64,000 nucleotides of DNA from Cyanobacteria bacterium UBA2566 (GTDB lineage: Bacteria; Cyanobacteriota; Cyanobacteriia; Cyanobacteriales; Desertifilaceae): assembly GCA_002340255.1 (NCBI GenBank), contig DDLS01000118.1, forward strand, positions 1 to 64,000, read 5' to 3'. A program made the translations under genes and the position numbers. Of the stretch, positions 42,952 to 52,729 are shown one piece after another. Under the pieces are notes generated by a model. The model had not been told where the DNA came from, did not search any database, and saw only the letters and a list, made by a program, of their open reading frames with translations. Every line of letters starts with the position of its first letter. Within the stretch, counting starts at the first letter, position 1.

Positions 42952-43731
42952 TTAACCGCCTCCTCCATATCGAGTAGTAAAATTAACCGTACTATCGTTT
43001 TTACCTTGAATTTCTGTGGTCATTTCCAATAGAGGGGCTTTCAGATTTAAACTTGCTCCAGAAGAGCGTTGTTGGACACCATCAGCGTGCAGGGTTAACA
43101 GTGTGCCTGTATCCTCGAAAGCATCAGCGCGGTAAACCCGAATCCCCAACAAATAACCTTGATCGAGTTGCCCTTGGGCTGTAGCTTGAGTCTTATCCGT
43201 CACGCTACGATAAGCTTGGACAATAAAATCATTGGGACTACTTGCTTGACATCCTGACTGATCATCTCCATCAAAGCAATATAAACTGACATCTGTTGCT
43301 GAAGCTTCTTTTGCACTAGCAAGGGTTTGATTTTTACAATACCCCCCCTTCTCGTAGTCATTGGGACTAGCTGGAGGACAAGTGGCGGGCAAAGAAGATT
43401 GTGCAGGCGCAACTGTTTTCGCAAAATCTTCCCGTTTAGATATAAATTTCCGAGTTGCTGGATCGACTTCTTCTTTCAGTTCAACCACGGAATTAGGAGC
43501 CGGTAAACTGTCTGCTCGGACTCCATCGATATAGAATCGAGCGGCTTGCGTTGCCAGCTCCACCCGCCGAGCTTGAATGCGGGTAGCGGTTGCCAGCACA
43601 ATCACTGGCGCTATCCCCACCAACATAATCGTCAGGATAACCACTGCTACGAGCGATTCAATCAAGGTAAAGCCAGACTCACCTTTAGGTGGGAAGGAAT
43701 GATTCTTCGGTTCTCGGAATATGGGTTTCAT
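42952..43731 (-). CDS. PilV-type pseudopilin (HpsB-like)
   Basis: A 259-residue protein with G|FTLIESLVAVVILTIM (prepilin site) after a short leader of about 20 residues. Several Cys are present (CPPASPNDYEKGGYCK, CFDGDDQSGC), suggesting disulfides. It lies 32 bp after the hpsA-type gene and is the second gene in the cluster, the HpsB position. Confidence 0.85.
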   Translation of the reverse strand: MKPIFREPKNHSFPPKGESGFTLIESLVAVVILTIMLVGIAPVIVLATATRIQARRVELATQAARFYIDGVRADSLPAPNSVVELKEEVDPATRKFISKREDFAKTVAPAQSSLPATCPPASPNDYEKGGYCKNQTLASAKEASATDVSLYCFDGDDQSGCQASSPNDFIVQAYRSVTDKTQATAQGQLDQGYLLGIRVYRADAFEDTGTLLTLHADGVQQRSSGASLNLKAPLLEMTTEIQGKNDSTVNFTTRYGGGG

Positions 43732-43763
43732 AGGTTTGCCTTGTAAGGATTAGGGTGAGTGAA

Positions 43764-46700
43764 CTATTGACATGTACTAGGGCGTTGATCTTTAGAGATA
43801 GCGTATTGATAGGAGACACTAGCGTTGTTAGCAATCTTCACATCTTTATCATACGGATCTCCAGCATTGTCATAGCCACCTTGTTGTGCAACAGTGTTAT
43901 TTGAATTTGCGGGATCGAGGCGCTTGTCCGGTTGACCAGCACAGAGCAAGGTTTCCACCCATTGATCATCTCGCCTCACTTCTCGATAGAATTCATTGGG
44001 AGGAGTATCATCTTTGATGGCAAATCGTTGGGCAAACAAGTCAGGTGCTTGAGTTAACAGGGCTACATCAAACCCCCAAGGGCGACCAGGTGCATAATAG
44101 AAGGGTAGAATTCCATTTGCGTTACCCGTAGCATAGAACTGATCTTCATCAAATAGACCGATTTGCTTACCATATATTCCCTGGGTCACAGTTGACCTAG
44201 AGTTCAGAACTGAATCTGTTGGACCTGTGGCATAGACACTCCGTCCTTTTTGAATAAATGAACCGGTAATGTTGACATTAACACCTGTCCAGTCTTCTAA
44301 AAATCGAGGGAAGTTACCTAAGCTTCGGTTTAACTCGTCCGGTCGTCCAGCAGTATCTCCTGACACAAAGACCAGATTAAAGGTTGTGCCTCCCGCCTTG
44401 GCATGTTGCACCCAATCGGTTTCACGACTGTCCTTATTGGAGTTTCTCTTAATCGTAAAAGTCCCATTAGCAGCAATGCTGCCATCAACCTCCATTGGTC
44501 TCCCAGCATCACCACTGGTTGTTCCAGGAGCTGAATCTGTTGCATGGATTTGCAGGATAGGAATTAATAGGGGTTGCACTGTTGGATCAGTAGTCAGGTC
44601 ATCGTTCAGATAAGATAAAAACCGCTGACTGTGATATCTCCATCCAGTGGTGTCTGTAGGATCAGTAGGAGTTGTTGTTGTCCTAAACCACAGGGTGTTA
44701 TCTTGGTTGGTAATATCCCGATCGACTTGACCAGCAATACTGTTTAAGTCTAAGAGTAAATTGTCAGGAGTGAGCTTTTTGCTCGCTTCCAAAACAGATA
44801 CGGTTCTATTGAGTTTTGTATCTGGGAATAATCGAATATTGCTACCAAAGTCAACGCTACTTAGAGGCTGATTATCCACATAGGGTAAGTAGGTAACTTT
44901 ATTCGTCTTAATTCCTAAAGCAACAGGAGTGTTATTGGTTGCTTCTAAGACTAACTTGTGGTTTTGATCTCGTAAAAATGCAACACGGCGAGGGAAAGCC
45001 GCAAACTTATTGTCTAGATTGTCTTGAGCTGTGGTGAGCAAAGGACGTGGCATTCCCTGTAAAACCCAGTCAGAGCTACCCAGTCTTACCTCTTTTTCAG
45101 GAATACCCGTGTCTGTGGTATCCCCATCGCCATTGAGATCGAGAGTTAGACTTGATTCTCCAAGGCTGATTTCAATCGCTGTTTCTGCAATACTATCGCT
45201 AGTATCCCCATCTCCATTTAAGTCAAGAACAATATCAGATTCACTTACAGAGTCAGTGGTATCTCCATCTCCATTGAGGTCAATACCGGAATACTCAAAA
45301 GAATCATCAGTATCTCCATCTCCATTTAAGTCTATAGCAAGACTGGATTCATCAACAGAGTCAGCAGTATCTCCATCTCCATTGAAATCTATCTCAACAC
45401 TATTCTCACTAAAAGAGTCCGTTGTATCTCCATTTCCATTTAAGTCAATTGTAATCGTCTGTTTAAACGTATCGGCGGTATCGCCATCTCCATTAAAATC
45501 GATGGAAACATTAGACTCGTCAAACGCATCATTAGTATTGCCATTGCCATTCAAATCAATACCAATGATATGCCAATCTTTGGGTTCGCACTCGGAGATG
45601 GGGAGTTTTTCGCAGATTTCCATCACGTATTCTGGAAAGTTCACCCGACGCTGAACTGGGATAACAAAGTTAGTGAAGTAGGAGCTGGGGGTGTCTCCAG
45701 GTCCTTTTGCTTTATACTCGGCATCGGTAAAGTTACGACTGGCTGCAAAGTCATTGGTGTAGAAGCCATTGTGCCGACGCTTGGTGATGGAGCGAGCATC
45801 ACCTTGGTTGTTGTTCAGGTCATAGTTACCATCGCTGCGATATCCGAATTTAAAATCATCGGATAGGAGGGTTAAAGCGTCAGCGAAAACAGTGGCACTA
45901 CGCCAAGTATCTCCATCTCCATTACAACCGGGTTGTCCTTTACGACAGGCAAATTTGGAGTCAAGGGTTGAGCGAGTGTAGAAGTTAGCATAGGTCGCTT
46001 TATTCAACTTCTGAGTGAATTCTTCAACTTCGTCAGCACCTGAAAGATGTCTGTTAAAGTCCCCTTGTATATAAACGGGTAGATCGGTTGCTAGGATGAA
46101 CCCTTTTTCTTCTGGACGGTAATCATTCGTCGTTCCTCGGTTCAGTTTTTCTCCGTTGATCAGGAGAATAGCATTCGGGCGACGAGTGGGATCGAGTTTG
46201 AAGTCAGTACTACTTTGGGGTAGATCGGCTTCTGCGTCACCTGTACGTTTGAAGGTAGTTCTTCCATCCTCAACCCAAACGGTTTGATCGGGAAGTGAAT
46301 CTTCGCGAGTTGCGTAGATAATTCCACTGTTGGGTATGAGATATTCTTGAGGATCTGTTGAAGTGCCAATGGTTTTCTGTTTGAGCTTCTCGAGATCGAT
46401 TTGGGTGGCGCGAATTTCTAGGGGATACCGTTCTTCGATGGGGAGATCGTAGCGACTACTTAAGCTTTCAGTAATCCATCCGGTTCCATCTGAACTAATT
46501 GAAGGATCAGAAGCGGCATAAACCGATCCATTAATAGTGGTAGACACTGTAATGTTATTACCACTTATGGCGGTAATTTGTCCGCGAACAATCTTGGGAA
46601 TATTCTTATCTACTGGAGGGGTTGTTGTAGGAGTGCGTTGGTATTCTTCAATGGTCACCAGATCTCCCACTTCAAATACTGGATCGGGCATTCCATTTGT

Positions 46701-49544
46701 TAATGTATAGGTGCCACCCGCTCCACCGGTTACTTGTAAGCTATGGACATCATTCGCTTTAATCTGCCTTGCATCAAGAAAGCTAATTTCTTTAATGGCA
46801 TTGTCATCAATTGTGCTACTGGCTGTTGCACTCCCATTGAGAATATCTAAAGCACAAATTGCGGCTTCAACTGCGCTTTGTTCGGCAATAGTGCGATCGG
46901 CAACGGAACTTTTGTTTAATGCAGAAGCCAGTAAGGGATTCACTCGTCGGTCTCCCACCAGATCTGCTGTAGGGTGATCGTGAATGACTTCAGGATAGCG
47001 AAGGGCAGCCTGATACTTCAACATATTGGTATAGGTTCCTTCTGAAGTGTTTCTCCAAGAGTAGACCTTGCCATTATTAGAGTTCGTGGTATCGCTATTT
47101 GTATCTGTGGGATCGTAATAGTTCGCGATACAAGCGATAGGTCTCTGGTGAGTTTGATCGCCATCTTTATAACCATTCTCAGCAAAGGGTTTTGACGGTT
47201 CAGTATGGTGATAAACAACTGTCGCTCGCATCCTTAGATAAGGACGAGTTGTGTTAGCGGCTGAGTCTACTGATACCGGTTCAGTTGTTGGGTTATTATC
47301 CTGATCGAACACTACTTCAGGATGCTTCTGAGCCACGGGATAATAATCGGGCCAGATGATGATATTTTTATCATTTTTATCATCACCTGTTTCGTCTAGA
47401 GTGGGTTGAGTTCTTGTTGTATTCGCTCCAGGTAAGTAAATCCCTGCACCGGTGACAATTCTCAAGCCACCGACATTATCAAACTTATCTTTAGGAGCTG
47501 TTGCTGCATCAATTTCCCATTGTCCACCTCGCGATAGGTCACCTAAGTCGGGTAAACTAACGACTTGAGACTGTCGGGTGCGATCGACTGTTGAAGGTGC
47601 GGCTGAACCGGACTGTCGCCACTTCACTCCGGTAACCTGTTGCTGCGTTTGTATCCCTGAGAGCAATCTTGATTCAGCTTCTATACTGCTATCGTCAATG
47701 TAGATGGTTTCTGGTAGGTTATTACCGACTAAAACTCTATCTCCAATCCGCTCTTCTTTACCATCAAGTTCTTCTGGATTCGTCGCTGGAATTCGGGTTA
47801 GTTCCAACTCTAGCTTGTTGGAACTACTGGTTTTCGATTGCATGTAGGTTGTTGCATTATTGTCTGGATCGACGGGGAACATCCATTGATGAGGGGGTCG
47901 CAGGGGATCTAGTCCAGTCTTATCGGCTGTCTCGGAACCGTGAGAGAGTTTAAAGAAGTCTTTTGCTTTGGCTTCTGAGTCAACTGATGCTAAAAAACCA
48001 TCGGATGCTATCCCAGTTCCCGTTGTTATTGTGGGAATAAATAGGGCATTATCGCCAGGCTCAACTTCGATATAGGGGACTTGGCGAGTGAGTTGTTTGA
48101 AGTATTTGGTATAGTAATCTTTTGCTTCTTGCTCGGACACGTCGGCTGGAGGTCTCCCAGCGAGAAGTTCATTGGGATAAGCACCTGTCCCTAACCAAAA
48201 AGCAGCATTGACTAAATAGGAAATTCGTTGATTGTAAGCATTGTTATTGTATAGAGATTCTTTTGCACTTACGGTTGTAGTGGTAACGCTGTCTACTTTC
48301 CCAAAGTTAGTGTTGAATGTAGGATCGTTTCCTTCTCCCTGAAATAGATGAAGTTCATCTACATGGACGGTGCCATTGGCAAAGGCAAAATCGTCATAAC
48401 GGTTATTCCCAACATTTCCGCCTACAAGGATTTTGCTGCTTTCTGGATCGTAAAAACAGGAGGATTTACTACTAACTAGGAAAAATTTGGTTGTGAAGCT
48501 CCTGACGTTTTTCCCTTTGCCTACCATAAGGTTAGCGTTGGTTATAATGCGGCCATTGAAGAACTGATTGCTACCGGCAAAGGTGAGGAGGTCATCTTGG
48601 TAAACTACGGCATTATTGGCTAGGGGAATTCGACTCCAGTCTTGTTGATATTCCAGGGCCGAAAATCCTTTGGTTCCTCCTGGATATAACTCATATTGAT
48701 TGGCATCTAGACCAGTGGGCAGAGCGCCACTCGTATTTGGGCCAATGGGTACGGTGGCTGCATAAACAAAGAATGCTTTTTTCAGTTTTTGCTCATTGGG
48801 CAACTGAAACCAGTCGGAGTCACCGACTAAACTGGCTCCTCCTCCTGTGTTGTTGGCACATGCGGAGCCACTAGCCCCTTCCATTGGTAGGTTTCGGGCT
48901 TCTAGGGGGTTTCGGGCACGGGTAAATTCGCCACCTGAAGTGGTGGGGTTGCGGAAGAGAATGGTATAGAGGGTATAACTATCAAATTTCCCGTTATTGT
49001 CGGTATCAACTGGGAATTTCCAGGCGGTGTTTACGGTTTCATCATTCTTGGTATTTTTAGTGGCACCACTATCTTCTTCTCCTGTGTTGCTATCCCCATC
49101 AATATCAAAGACTAATTTTAGGGGGACTTCATCCCCAAAGGTATAGTTTTCAATTCCACTGCCTAGATCTCCAAATGCACCCATAAATGCGGTGTCGGAT
49201 GGAGTTCCTCTGGGAATGTTAGGGTCTTCAAAAATAGCGGCGATCTTGGCTTTTGCTCTATCCAATGCTGGGGCTGTGGCGTTTAAGGTTGCTTCATTGA
49301 CCCGGAAGTTGTGGGCGTTTTTGGCGCGGTCTGTGGAGCGAAGCAACATGGCTAGGCTGAGTAGCGAGACGACGAGGATCACCATGGTGACGGTGGGAAG
49401 AACAAACCCGGCTTGTCGCTGACGACTGATCTGGAAGAGTGAGCGCAATCCTCGTTGGATAAAATGGGAGAGCGATCGCGTTAGGGTTTTTCCTAGGTTA
49501 AGGAAACTGTTCCGGAGGTGTCTGAGTAGGCGTTGGATAGACAT
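43764..49544 (-). CDS. hpsA: HpsA-like giant hormogonium polysaccharide protein
   Basis: A 1926-residue protein that leads the pseudopilin cluster, matching HpsA in position and architecture; HpsA is needed for polysaccharide secretion and gliding in hormogonia. A basic N-terminus with a single hydrophobic segment (AGFVLPTVTMVILVVSLLS, PilX-like) is followed by a long extracellular part. Eight units of the type (I/L)D(L/F)NG(D/N)GDTxD(S/T) lie at about residues 1325-1480 and resemble dockerin/EF-hand calcium loops. Two Cys-rich spots (KFACRKGQPGC and the final CAGQP ... TCQ) are seen. The start ATG at 49544 (MSIQRLLRHLRN) is preferred over a start 60 bases upstream. Confidence 0.85.
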   Translation of the reverse strand: MSIQRLLRHLRNSFLNLGKTLTRSLSHFIQRGLRSLFQISRQRQAGFVLPTVTMVILVVSLLSLAMLLRSTDRAKNAHNFRVNEATLNATAPALDRAKAKIAAIFEDPNIPRGTPSDTAFMGAFGDLGSGIENYTFGDEVPLKLVFDIDGDSNTGEEDSGATKNTKNDETVNTAWKFPVDTDNNGKFDSYTLYTILFRNPTTSGGEFTRARNPLEARNLPMEGASGSACANNTGGGASLVGDSDWFQLPNEQKLKKAFFVYAATVPIGPNTSGALPTGLDANQYELYPGGTKGFSALEYQQDWSRIPLANNAVVYQDDLLTFAGSNQFFNGRIITNANLMVGKGKNVRSFTTKFFLVSSKSSCFYDPESSKILVGGNVGNNRYDDFAFANGTVHVDELHLFQGEGNDPTFNTNFGKVDSVTTTTVSAKESLYNNNAYNQRISYLVNAAFWLGTGAYPNELLAGRPPADVSEQEAKDYYTKYFKQLTRQVPYIEVEPGDNALFIPTITTGTGIASDGFLASVDSEAKAKDFFKLSHGSETADKTGLDPLRPPHQWMFPVDPDNNATTYMQSKTSSSNKLELELTRIPATNPEELDGKEERIGDRVLVGNNLPETIYIDDSSIEAESRLLSGIQTQQQVTGVKWRQSGSAAPSTVDRTRQSQVVSLPDLGDLSRGGQWEIDAATAPKDKFDNVGGLRIVTGAGIYLPGANTTRTQPTLDETGDDKNDKNIIIWPDYYPVAQKHPEVVFDQDNNPTTEPVSVDSAANTTRPYLRMRATVVYHHTEPSKPFAENGYKDGDQTHQRPIACIANYYDPTDTNSDTTNSNNGKVYSWRNTSEGTYTNMLKYQAALRYPEVIHDHPTADLVGDRRVNPLLASALNKSSVADRTIAEQSAVEAAICALDILNGSATASSTIDDNAIKEISFLDARQIKANDVHSLQVTGGAGGTYTLTNGMPDPVFEVGDLVTIEEYQRTPTTTPPVDKNIPKIVRGQITAISGNNITVSTTINGSVYAASDPSISSDGTGWITESLSSRYDLPIEERYPLEIRATQIDLEKLKQKTIGTSTDPQEYLIPNSGIIYATREDSLPDQTVWVEDGRTTFKRTGDAEADLPQSSTDFKLDPTRRPNAILLINGEKLNRGTTNDYRPEEKGFILATDLPVYIQGDFNRHLSGADEVEEFTQKLNKATYANFYTRSTLDSKFACRKGQPGCNGDGDTWRSATVFADALTLLSDDFKFGYRSDGNYDLNNNQGDARSITKRRHNGFYTNDFAASRNFTDAEYKAKGPGDTPSSYFTNFVIPVQRRVNFPEYVMEICEKLPISECEPKDWHIIGIDLNGNGNTNDAFDESNVSIDFNGDGDTADTFKQTITIDLNGNGDTTDSFSENSVEIDFNGDGDTADSVDESSLAIDLNGDGDTDDSFEYSGIDLNGDGDTTDSVSESDIVLDLNGDGDTSDSIAETAIEISLGESSLTLDLNGDGDTTDTGIPEKEVRLGSSDWVLQGMPRPLLTTAQDNLDNKFAAFPRRVAFLRDQNHKLVLEATNNTPVALGIKTNKVTYLPYVDNQPLSSVDFGSNIRLFPDTKLNRTVSVLEASKKLTPDNLLLDLNSIAGQVDRDITNQDNTLWFRTTTTPTDPTDTTGWRYHSQRFLSYLNDDLTTDPTVQPLLIPILQIHATDSAPGTTSGDAGRPMEVDGSIAANGTFTIKRNSNKDSRETDWVQHAKAGGTTFNLVFVSGDTAGRPDELNRSLGNFPRFLEDWTGVNVNITGSFIQKGRSVYATGPTDSVLNSRSTVTQGIYGKQIGLFDEDQFYATGNANGILPFYYAPGRPWGFDVALLTQAPDLFAQRFAIKDDTPPNEFYREVRRDDQWVETLLCAGQPDKRLDPANSNNTVAQQGGYDNAGDPYDKDVKIANNASVSYQYAISKDQRPSTCQ
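45105..45570 (-). repeat. Eight tandem Asp/Asn-rich calcium-loop-like repeats in hpsA
   Basis: The coding sequence repeats every 17-19 codons (one spacing of 28), each unit encoding DxNGxGxTxD. DNA-level similarity among units is high (GGAGATGG-type core), so recent duplication is likely. Confidence 0.85.
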
Positions 49545-49969
49545 AGAAGCTGTCCTAGACGTGGAAGGGGATAGATGCAAGAGGGAGAATAAACCTAGAT
49601 ACACCCTATTAAAGGGTCATCCCTAAACGTTATGGAATCCGACTGAGCGATCGCAATTCTGACCAGAGGTGAAGCAATGTCCAAGCCTGTTGAAATTGCT
49701 TTGTTTCACTTACTATGAGCGATCGCAACCAGTGACCTAGATTCCATATGAGTCTGGCCCTGTTTTAGATAGTATTCCCTTCTGTCTTAACAAAATTTCT
49801 TCTTTATCATCAACCGTGATTTTACATGACCTTTGCAGGGGCTTTATAAATGCGATCCGTGTAAAGACGGTTGGGGTAGGCTGGCGATACCCTTTGATTT
49901 GGCTGAGGGGATATTTGCTTAGGTGTAGAGGAGGGGGTTGGGAGGCCAAACCCCTATGGGTTACGGAGA
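49545..49969. other. Intergenic region between hpsA and rpmB
   Basis: This 425-base gap contains the hpsA promoter region and two GCGATCGC octamers. An open frame of 70 codons on the minus strand (49737-49949) has no recognised homology and no clear ribosome binding site, so I do not call it. Confidence 0.55.
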
Positions 49970-50206
49970 TTAATAGTGGTTGAGATTAATTCCAGCTTCT
50001 TTGGCCATGGCTTGAATGCCTTTGGTTTCTAAGGTTTTGATGGCTTTGGTGGACAGTTTAAGTTTAACCCAGCGGTTGCCTTCAGACCACCAGACGCGCT
50101 TAGTCTGAAGGTTGACTTCTTGGCGTTTTTTGGTTCGTCTGTGGGAGTGGGAGATGGCAAAGCCGTTGTTGGCTTTTTTGCGGGTGAGTTGACAGGTACG
50201 GGACAT
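49970..50206 (-). CDS. rpmB: 50S ribosomal protein L28
   Basis: A 78-residue ribosomal protein. [22 protein letters not shown] at the start and [21 protein letters not shown] in the body are typical of bacterial L28. The ATG at 50206 is chosen from homology; an upstream start nine codons away runs into intergenic sequence. Single gene followed on the minus strand by the intergenic region before hpsA. Confidence 0.95.
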   Translation of the reverse strand: MSRTCQLTRKKANNGFAISHSHRRTKKRQEVNLQTKRVWWSEGNRWVKLKLSTKAIKTLETKGIQAMAKEAGINLNHY

Positions 50207-50241
50207 AGGGAACCTCTTGTTCTTTTGCTGCAATCTCCTAT

Positions 50242-50283
50242 TGTAGCGCTACGCGCTGGTAATAGGGAATAGGTCATGGGCAA
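50242..50283. repeat. Palindrome plus heptamer repeats between rpmB and TPR gene
   Basis: TGTAGCGCTACGCGCTGG is followed by TAATAGGGAATAGG units. Same composite as at 38797. Confidence 0.7.
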
Positions 50284-50288
50284 TCCCC

Positions 50289-51089
50289 CTATCCTTCGTT
50301 CATGAGGCGATCGATTTCATCTTTGTATTCGGAGGGGGCAAGGGTGGTGGCGCTGGTGAAGAGGGGTTTGGCTTCGTCTGGTTTGCCTTGGCGTTGGAGA
50401 ACGATCGCTTTTCCCAGCAGAGGACGAAAGTCCGTTTCATTGTCTTCTATGGCTCGATCGTAGACGGCGATCGCCTCTTCATACCGTTCTAAGTCGGCAT
50501 ACACGCGCCCTAATAGGAGTTTAACGGAGGCAGTATCGATGGTTCCAGGCTTAATTTCATTGGTTTGGGGGGCTTTTGTGAGCGTTTCTTCTAATACCCC
50601 GATCGCCGCTTGGGGATTGTTTTGTTGGAGTTGAAGGTCAACTAACCCTTGTAAGACGGTCATTTCTCCAGGGTTTTGGGTTAACACTTGGCGATAGATA
50701 TCAGCAGCGCTATCCGGGTCTCCAGTATAGTTCTTAGTTTCAGCCAAGAGGACTTGATACTGGACATCTTGGGGGTTGAGTTCGACTAACCGTTCTAAAG
50801 GGGCGATCGCGCCTGCAATATTCCGTAATTCTAACCGTACATCCAATAATCCCCTCAACACACTTTGGTTTTCCGGTTCTCGCTCCAAAACCAACTCATA
50901 TCCCCGTTCCTGAGCTTCTAATTTCGCTTGTCGAGACTCCACTACTGGAGTTGGAGAAGCGTTGGATGTTGCCGCAGTGGAAGCACGAAAGGCTTCAGTG
51001 AGGGGAGGGATGGTGGAAACCCCCAACAGGGCAACCACAGCTAAAATCAAAATGGCATTGAGAACCCAACTCTTACGTTTAATCGTCAC
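50289..51089 (-). CDS. Membrane-anchored TPR protein
   Basis: A protein of about 266 residues with an N-terminal transmembrane helix (SWVLNAILILAVVALLGV) and several TPR units (YELVLEREPENQSVLRGL, LERLVELNPQDVQYQVLLAE, YEEAIAVYDRAIEDNETDF). It should place a TPR scaffold outside or beneath the inner membrane. The GTG at 51087-51089 (VTIKRKSWV) is the preferred start; an ATG 81 bases upstream adds codons translated from tandem CTTGCC-type repeat sequence. Partner unknown. Confidence 0.8.
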   Translation of the reverse strand: MTIKRKSWVLNAILILAVVALLGVSTIPPLTEAFRASTAATSNASPTPVVESRQAKLEAQERGYELVLEREPENQSVLRGLLDVRLELRNIAGAIAPLERLVELNPQDVQYQVLLAETKNYTGDPDSAADIYRQVLTQNPGEMTVLQGLVDLQLQQNNPQAAIGVLEETLTKAPQTNEIKPGTIDTASVKLLLGRVYADLERYEEAIAVYDRAIEDNETDFRPLLGKAIVLQRQGKPDEAKPLFTSATTLAPSEYKDEIDRLMNEG

Positions 51090-51357
51090 ACCAAATCCCT
51101 TGAACTCTTCTAGCCATTGTAAGGGAATCGGGACAAGGCAGGAGGCAAGAGGCAAAAGACAAAAGGCCAAGTTAGATTTTACCCCTTCAAAACCTATTCA
51201 AAAGAGTACGGATTTACGGTGTAGCCACTTGCATAGAAGAATGGGAAATCAAACCCTTGTTATAATAAGCTTTTCCGTAGAAATAACCCTAAGGCTTTAT
51301 GCCAGGGTTCTTCGTTCAAGCACCTATCTCCTATCTAGCCCTCGCCATTCATCAAGC

Positions 51358-52134
51358 ATGTTTTCTTCTATCCTGGCATCTTCTTCCTTATCTTCAGAGC
51401 AGCAATGTCAACCCATTCCCGCTCCCTCTGAACCCTTACAGTACCGAGCGATCGGTTTAATTCGAGGCCGGTATTATGCCGGAGATCGCTTAACTCAAGG
51501 CACCCTTGTCACTTCAGATGGTACAGAAATTGATGCGGTTTTGCTCGGAAGAATGATGAGTTTGATCAAAAAACATTTAGATTTGGATGTCGAGCATCTA
51601 TGGGTTGTTTATCCGCGCACCCGAGAAAAAGAGGACAATTTACATACGCAAATATTGGGGGTTTGGGAACCAGAAACCCTCGATTCACCTGAACTTTCTG
51701 GGCAAAATCTGCATCCATTGATGGGTGATAATTATTTCTCAATTCGGGGAGAAGTGGTGTTTCATTCTCTACAAACAGGAGAGGTGAAGATTAAGATCAA
51801 TCAAGCTCCACGCAAAAAAGGGGAAAAACCGCGATCGTTTAAGCTCACGCTCAAGGGAGCTTTGATGGGTAGAATACTTCATCATTTTTGGGAATTCCAT
51901 GTCACCCGAGAAGGAACGGATTTGGTCATTCAAGAGGCATTATGTATAGGATCACTGCCTAGATCGACAAAACCGCGATCGCCTCGCGCTACGGGTCGCC
52001 CCAGAAGAGGCGGTCAGTTTAAGCACCGAAGCGTCAGTACTCCTAAACCGATTTTGTCGGGTTCTGGCTCACCTCGTCCCCAGATTATGCCTCCGAATCG
52101 AATGGAGCGCCGAAAATCCACCTCAGAATCTTGA
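51358..52134 (+). CDS. Conserved cyanobacterial protein with basic tail, unknown function
   Basis: A 258-residue protein. Residues about 28-195 form a mixed alpha/beta domain (YRAIGLIRGRYYAGD, WVVYPRTREK, LKGALMGRILHHFWEF), and the last ~60 residues are strongly basic and disordered (RSPRATGRPRRGG, KHRS). The family is seen in cyanobacteria without known role; a nucleic-acid or RNA-binding function fits the tail but is only inference. The ATG at 51358 is chosen because upstream sequence lies antisense to the TPR gene. The alpha/beta-hydrolase-like gene starts 4 bp after the stop. Confidence 0.75.
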   Translation: MFSSILASSSLSSEQQCQPIPAPSEPLQYRAIGLIRGRYYAGDRLTQGTLVTSDGTEIDAVLLGRMMSLIKKHLDLDVEHLWVVYPRTREKEDNLHTQILGVWEPETLDSPELSGQNLHPLMGDNYFSIRGEVVFHSLQTGEVKIKINQAPRKKGEKPRSFKLTLKGALMGRILHHFWEFHVTREGTDLVIQEALCIGSLPRSTKPRSPRATGRPRRGGQFKHRSVSTPKPILSGSGSPRPQIMPPNRMERRKSTSES

Positions 52135-52138
52135 AGTT

Positions 52139-52657
52139 GTGGCGATCGCGATTTGTCCAGGATTTCATCCTCCTTCCTTAACTGATGAATTTCTGGAAGC
52201 CATCAATTTTCCTGCTCCAAGTATCCGATCCACGGGGTGTCCGCTTGATGGAAGGAGCTTGTTTAAAGAGTGGGTGGAAGCCTTCGGAGATCCCAGAAAT
52301 TGTGAGTATAAAATTACGGTAATTAGCTATAGTGCTGGAGGAGTAGGGGCGATCGCCGCTTGTTGGCTCTGGCATCAAGCAGGGGGCAAGATTCAGTCCT
52401 TAATTGCTCTAGATGCCTGGGGAGTCGTGTTAATGGGAGACTTTCCTATTTATCGCCTCAGTCATGATTATTTTACCCATTCTAGTTCTAGTCTTTTGGG
52501 TTTAGGAGATGGGGGATTTTATGCCGATCCAGGAGTAGATCACTGGCAGTTATGGCGATCGCCCCATACTGCGATCGGTTATGGTCAAATATACGGCAAA
52601 ACATGGGATTTAAAAATGACTGCTGCTGAGTTTATCCGATCAGTTTGTGGGGGATAG
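52139..52657 (+). CDS. Alpha/beta-hydrolase-like protein
   Basis: A 172-residue protein with the nucleophile elbow ISYSAGGVGA and a late His in DPGVDHWQLW. It is much shorter than most alpha/beta hydrolases and may lack the cap. GTG at 52139 is the likely start; translational coupling to the upstream gene is suggested by the 4-bp gap. The substrate is unknown. Confidence 0.7.
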   Translation: MAIAICPGFHPPSLTDEFLEAINFPAPSIRSTGCPLDGRSLFKEWVEAFGDPRNCEYKITVISYSAGGVGAIAACWLWHQAGGKIQSLIALDAWGVVLMGDFPIYRLSHDYFTHSSSSLLGLGDGGFYADPGVDHWQLWRSPHTAIGYGQIYGKTWDLKMTAAEFIRSVCGG

Positions 52658-52729
52658 GGAAGACCAGAGGATAGGTGCCCCTGGTTAAGTCTTATGAAGT
52701 ACATCATCATGGAGAAATACTTATATCAA

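Noticed and set aside
45105..45570. CRISPR-like appearance of regular repeats
   Set aside because: Spacing of 51-57 bases matches an in-frame protein repeat with no conserved direct repeat and unique spacers; the units are coding.
45031..45654. 207-codon frame on the plus strand in hpsA
   Set aside because: It is the antisense of the Asp/Asn repeat; low-complexity Ser/Pro sequence, not a gene.
49737..49949. 70-codon frame between hpsA and rpmB
   Set aside because: No recognised family and no clear start signal.
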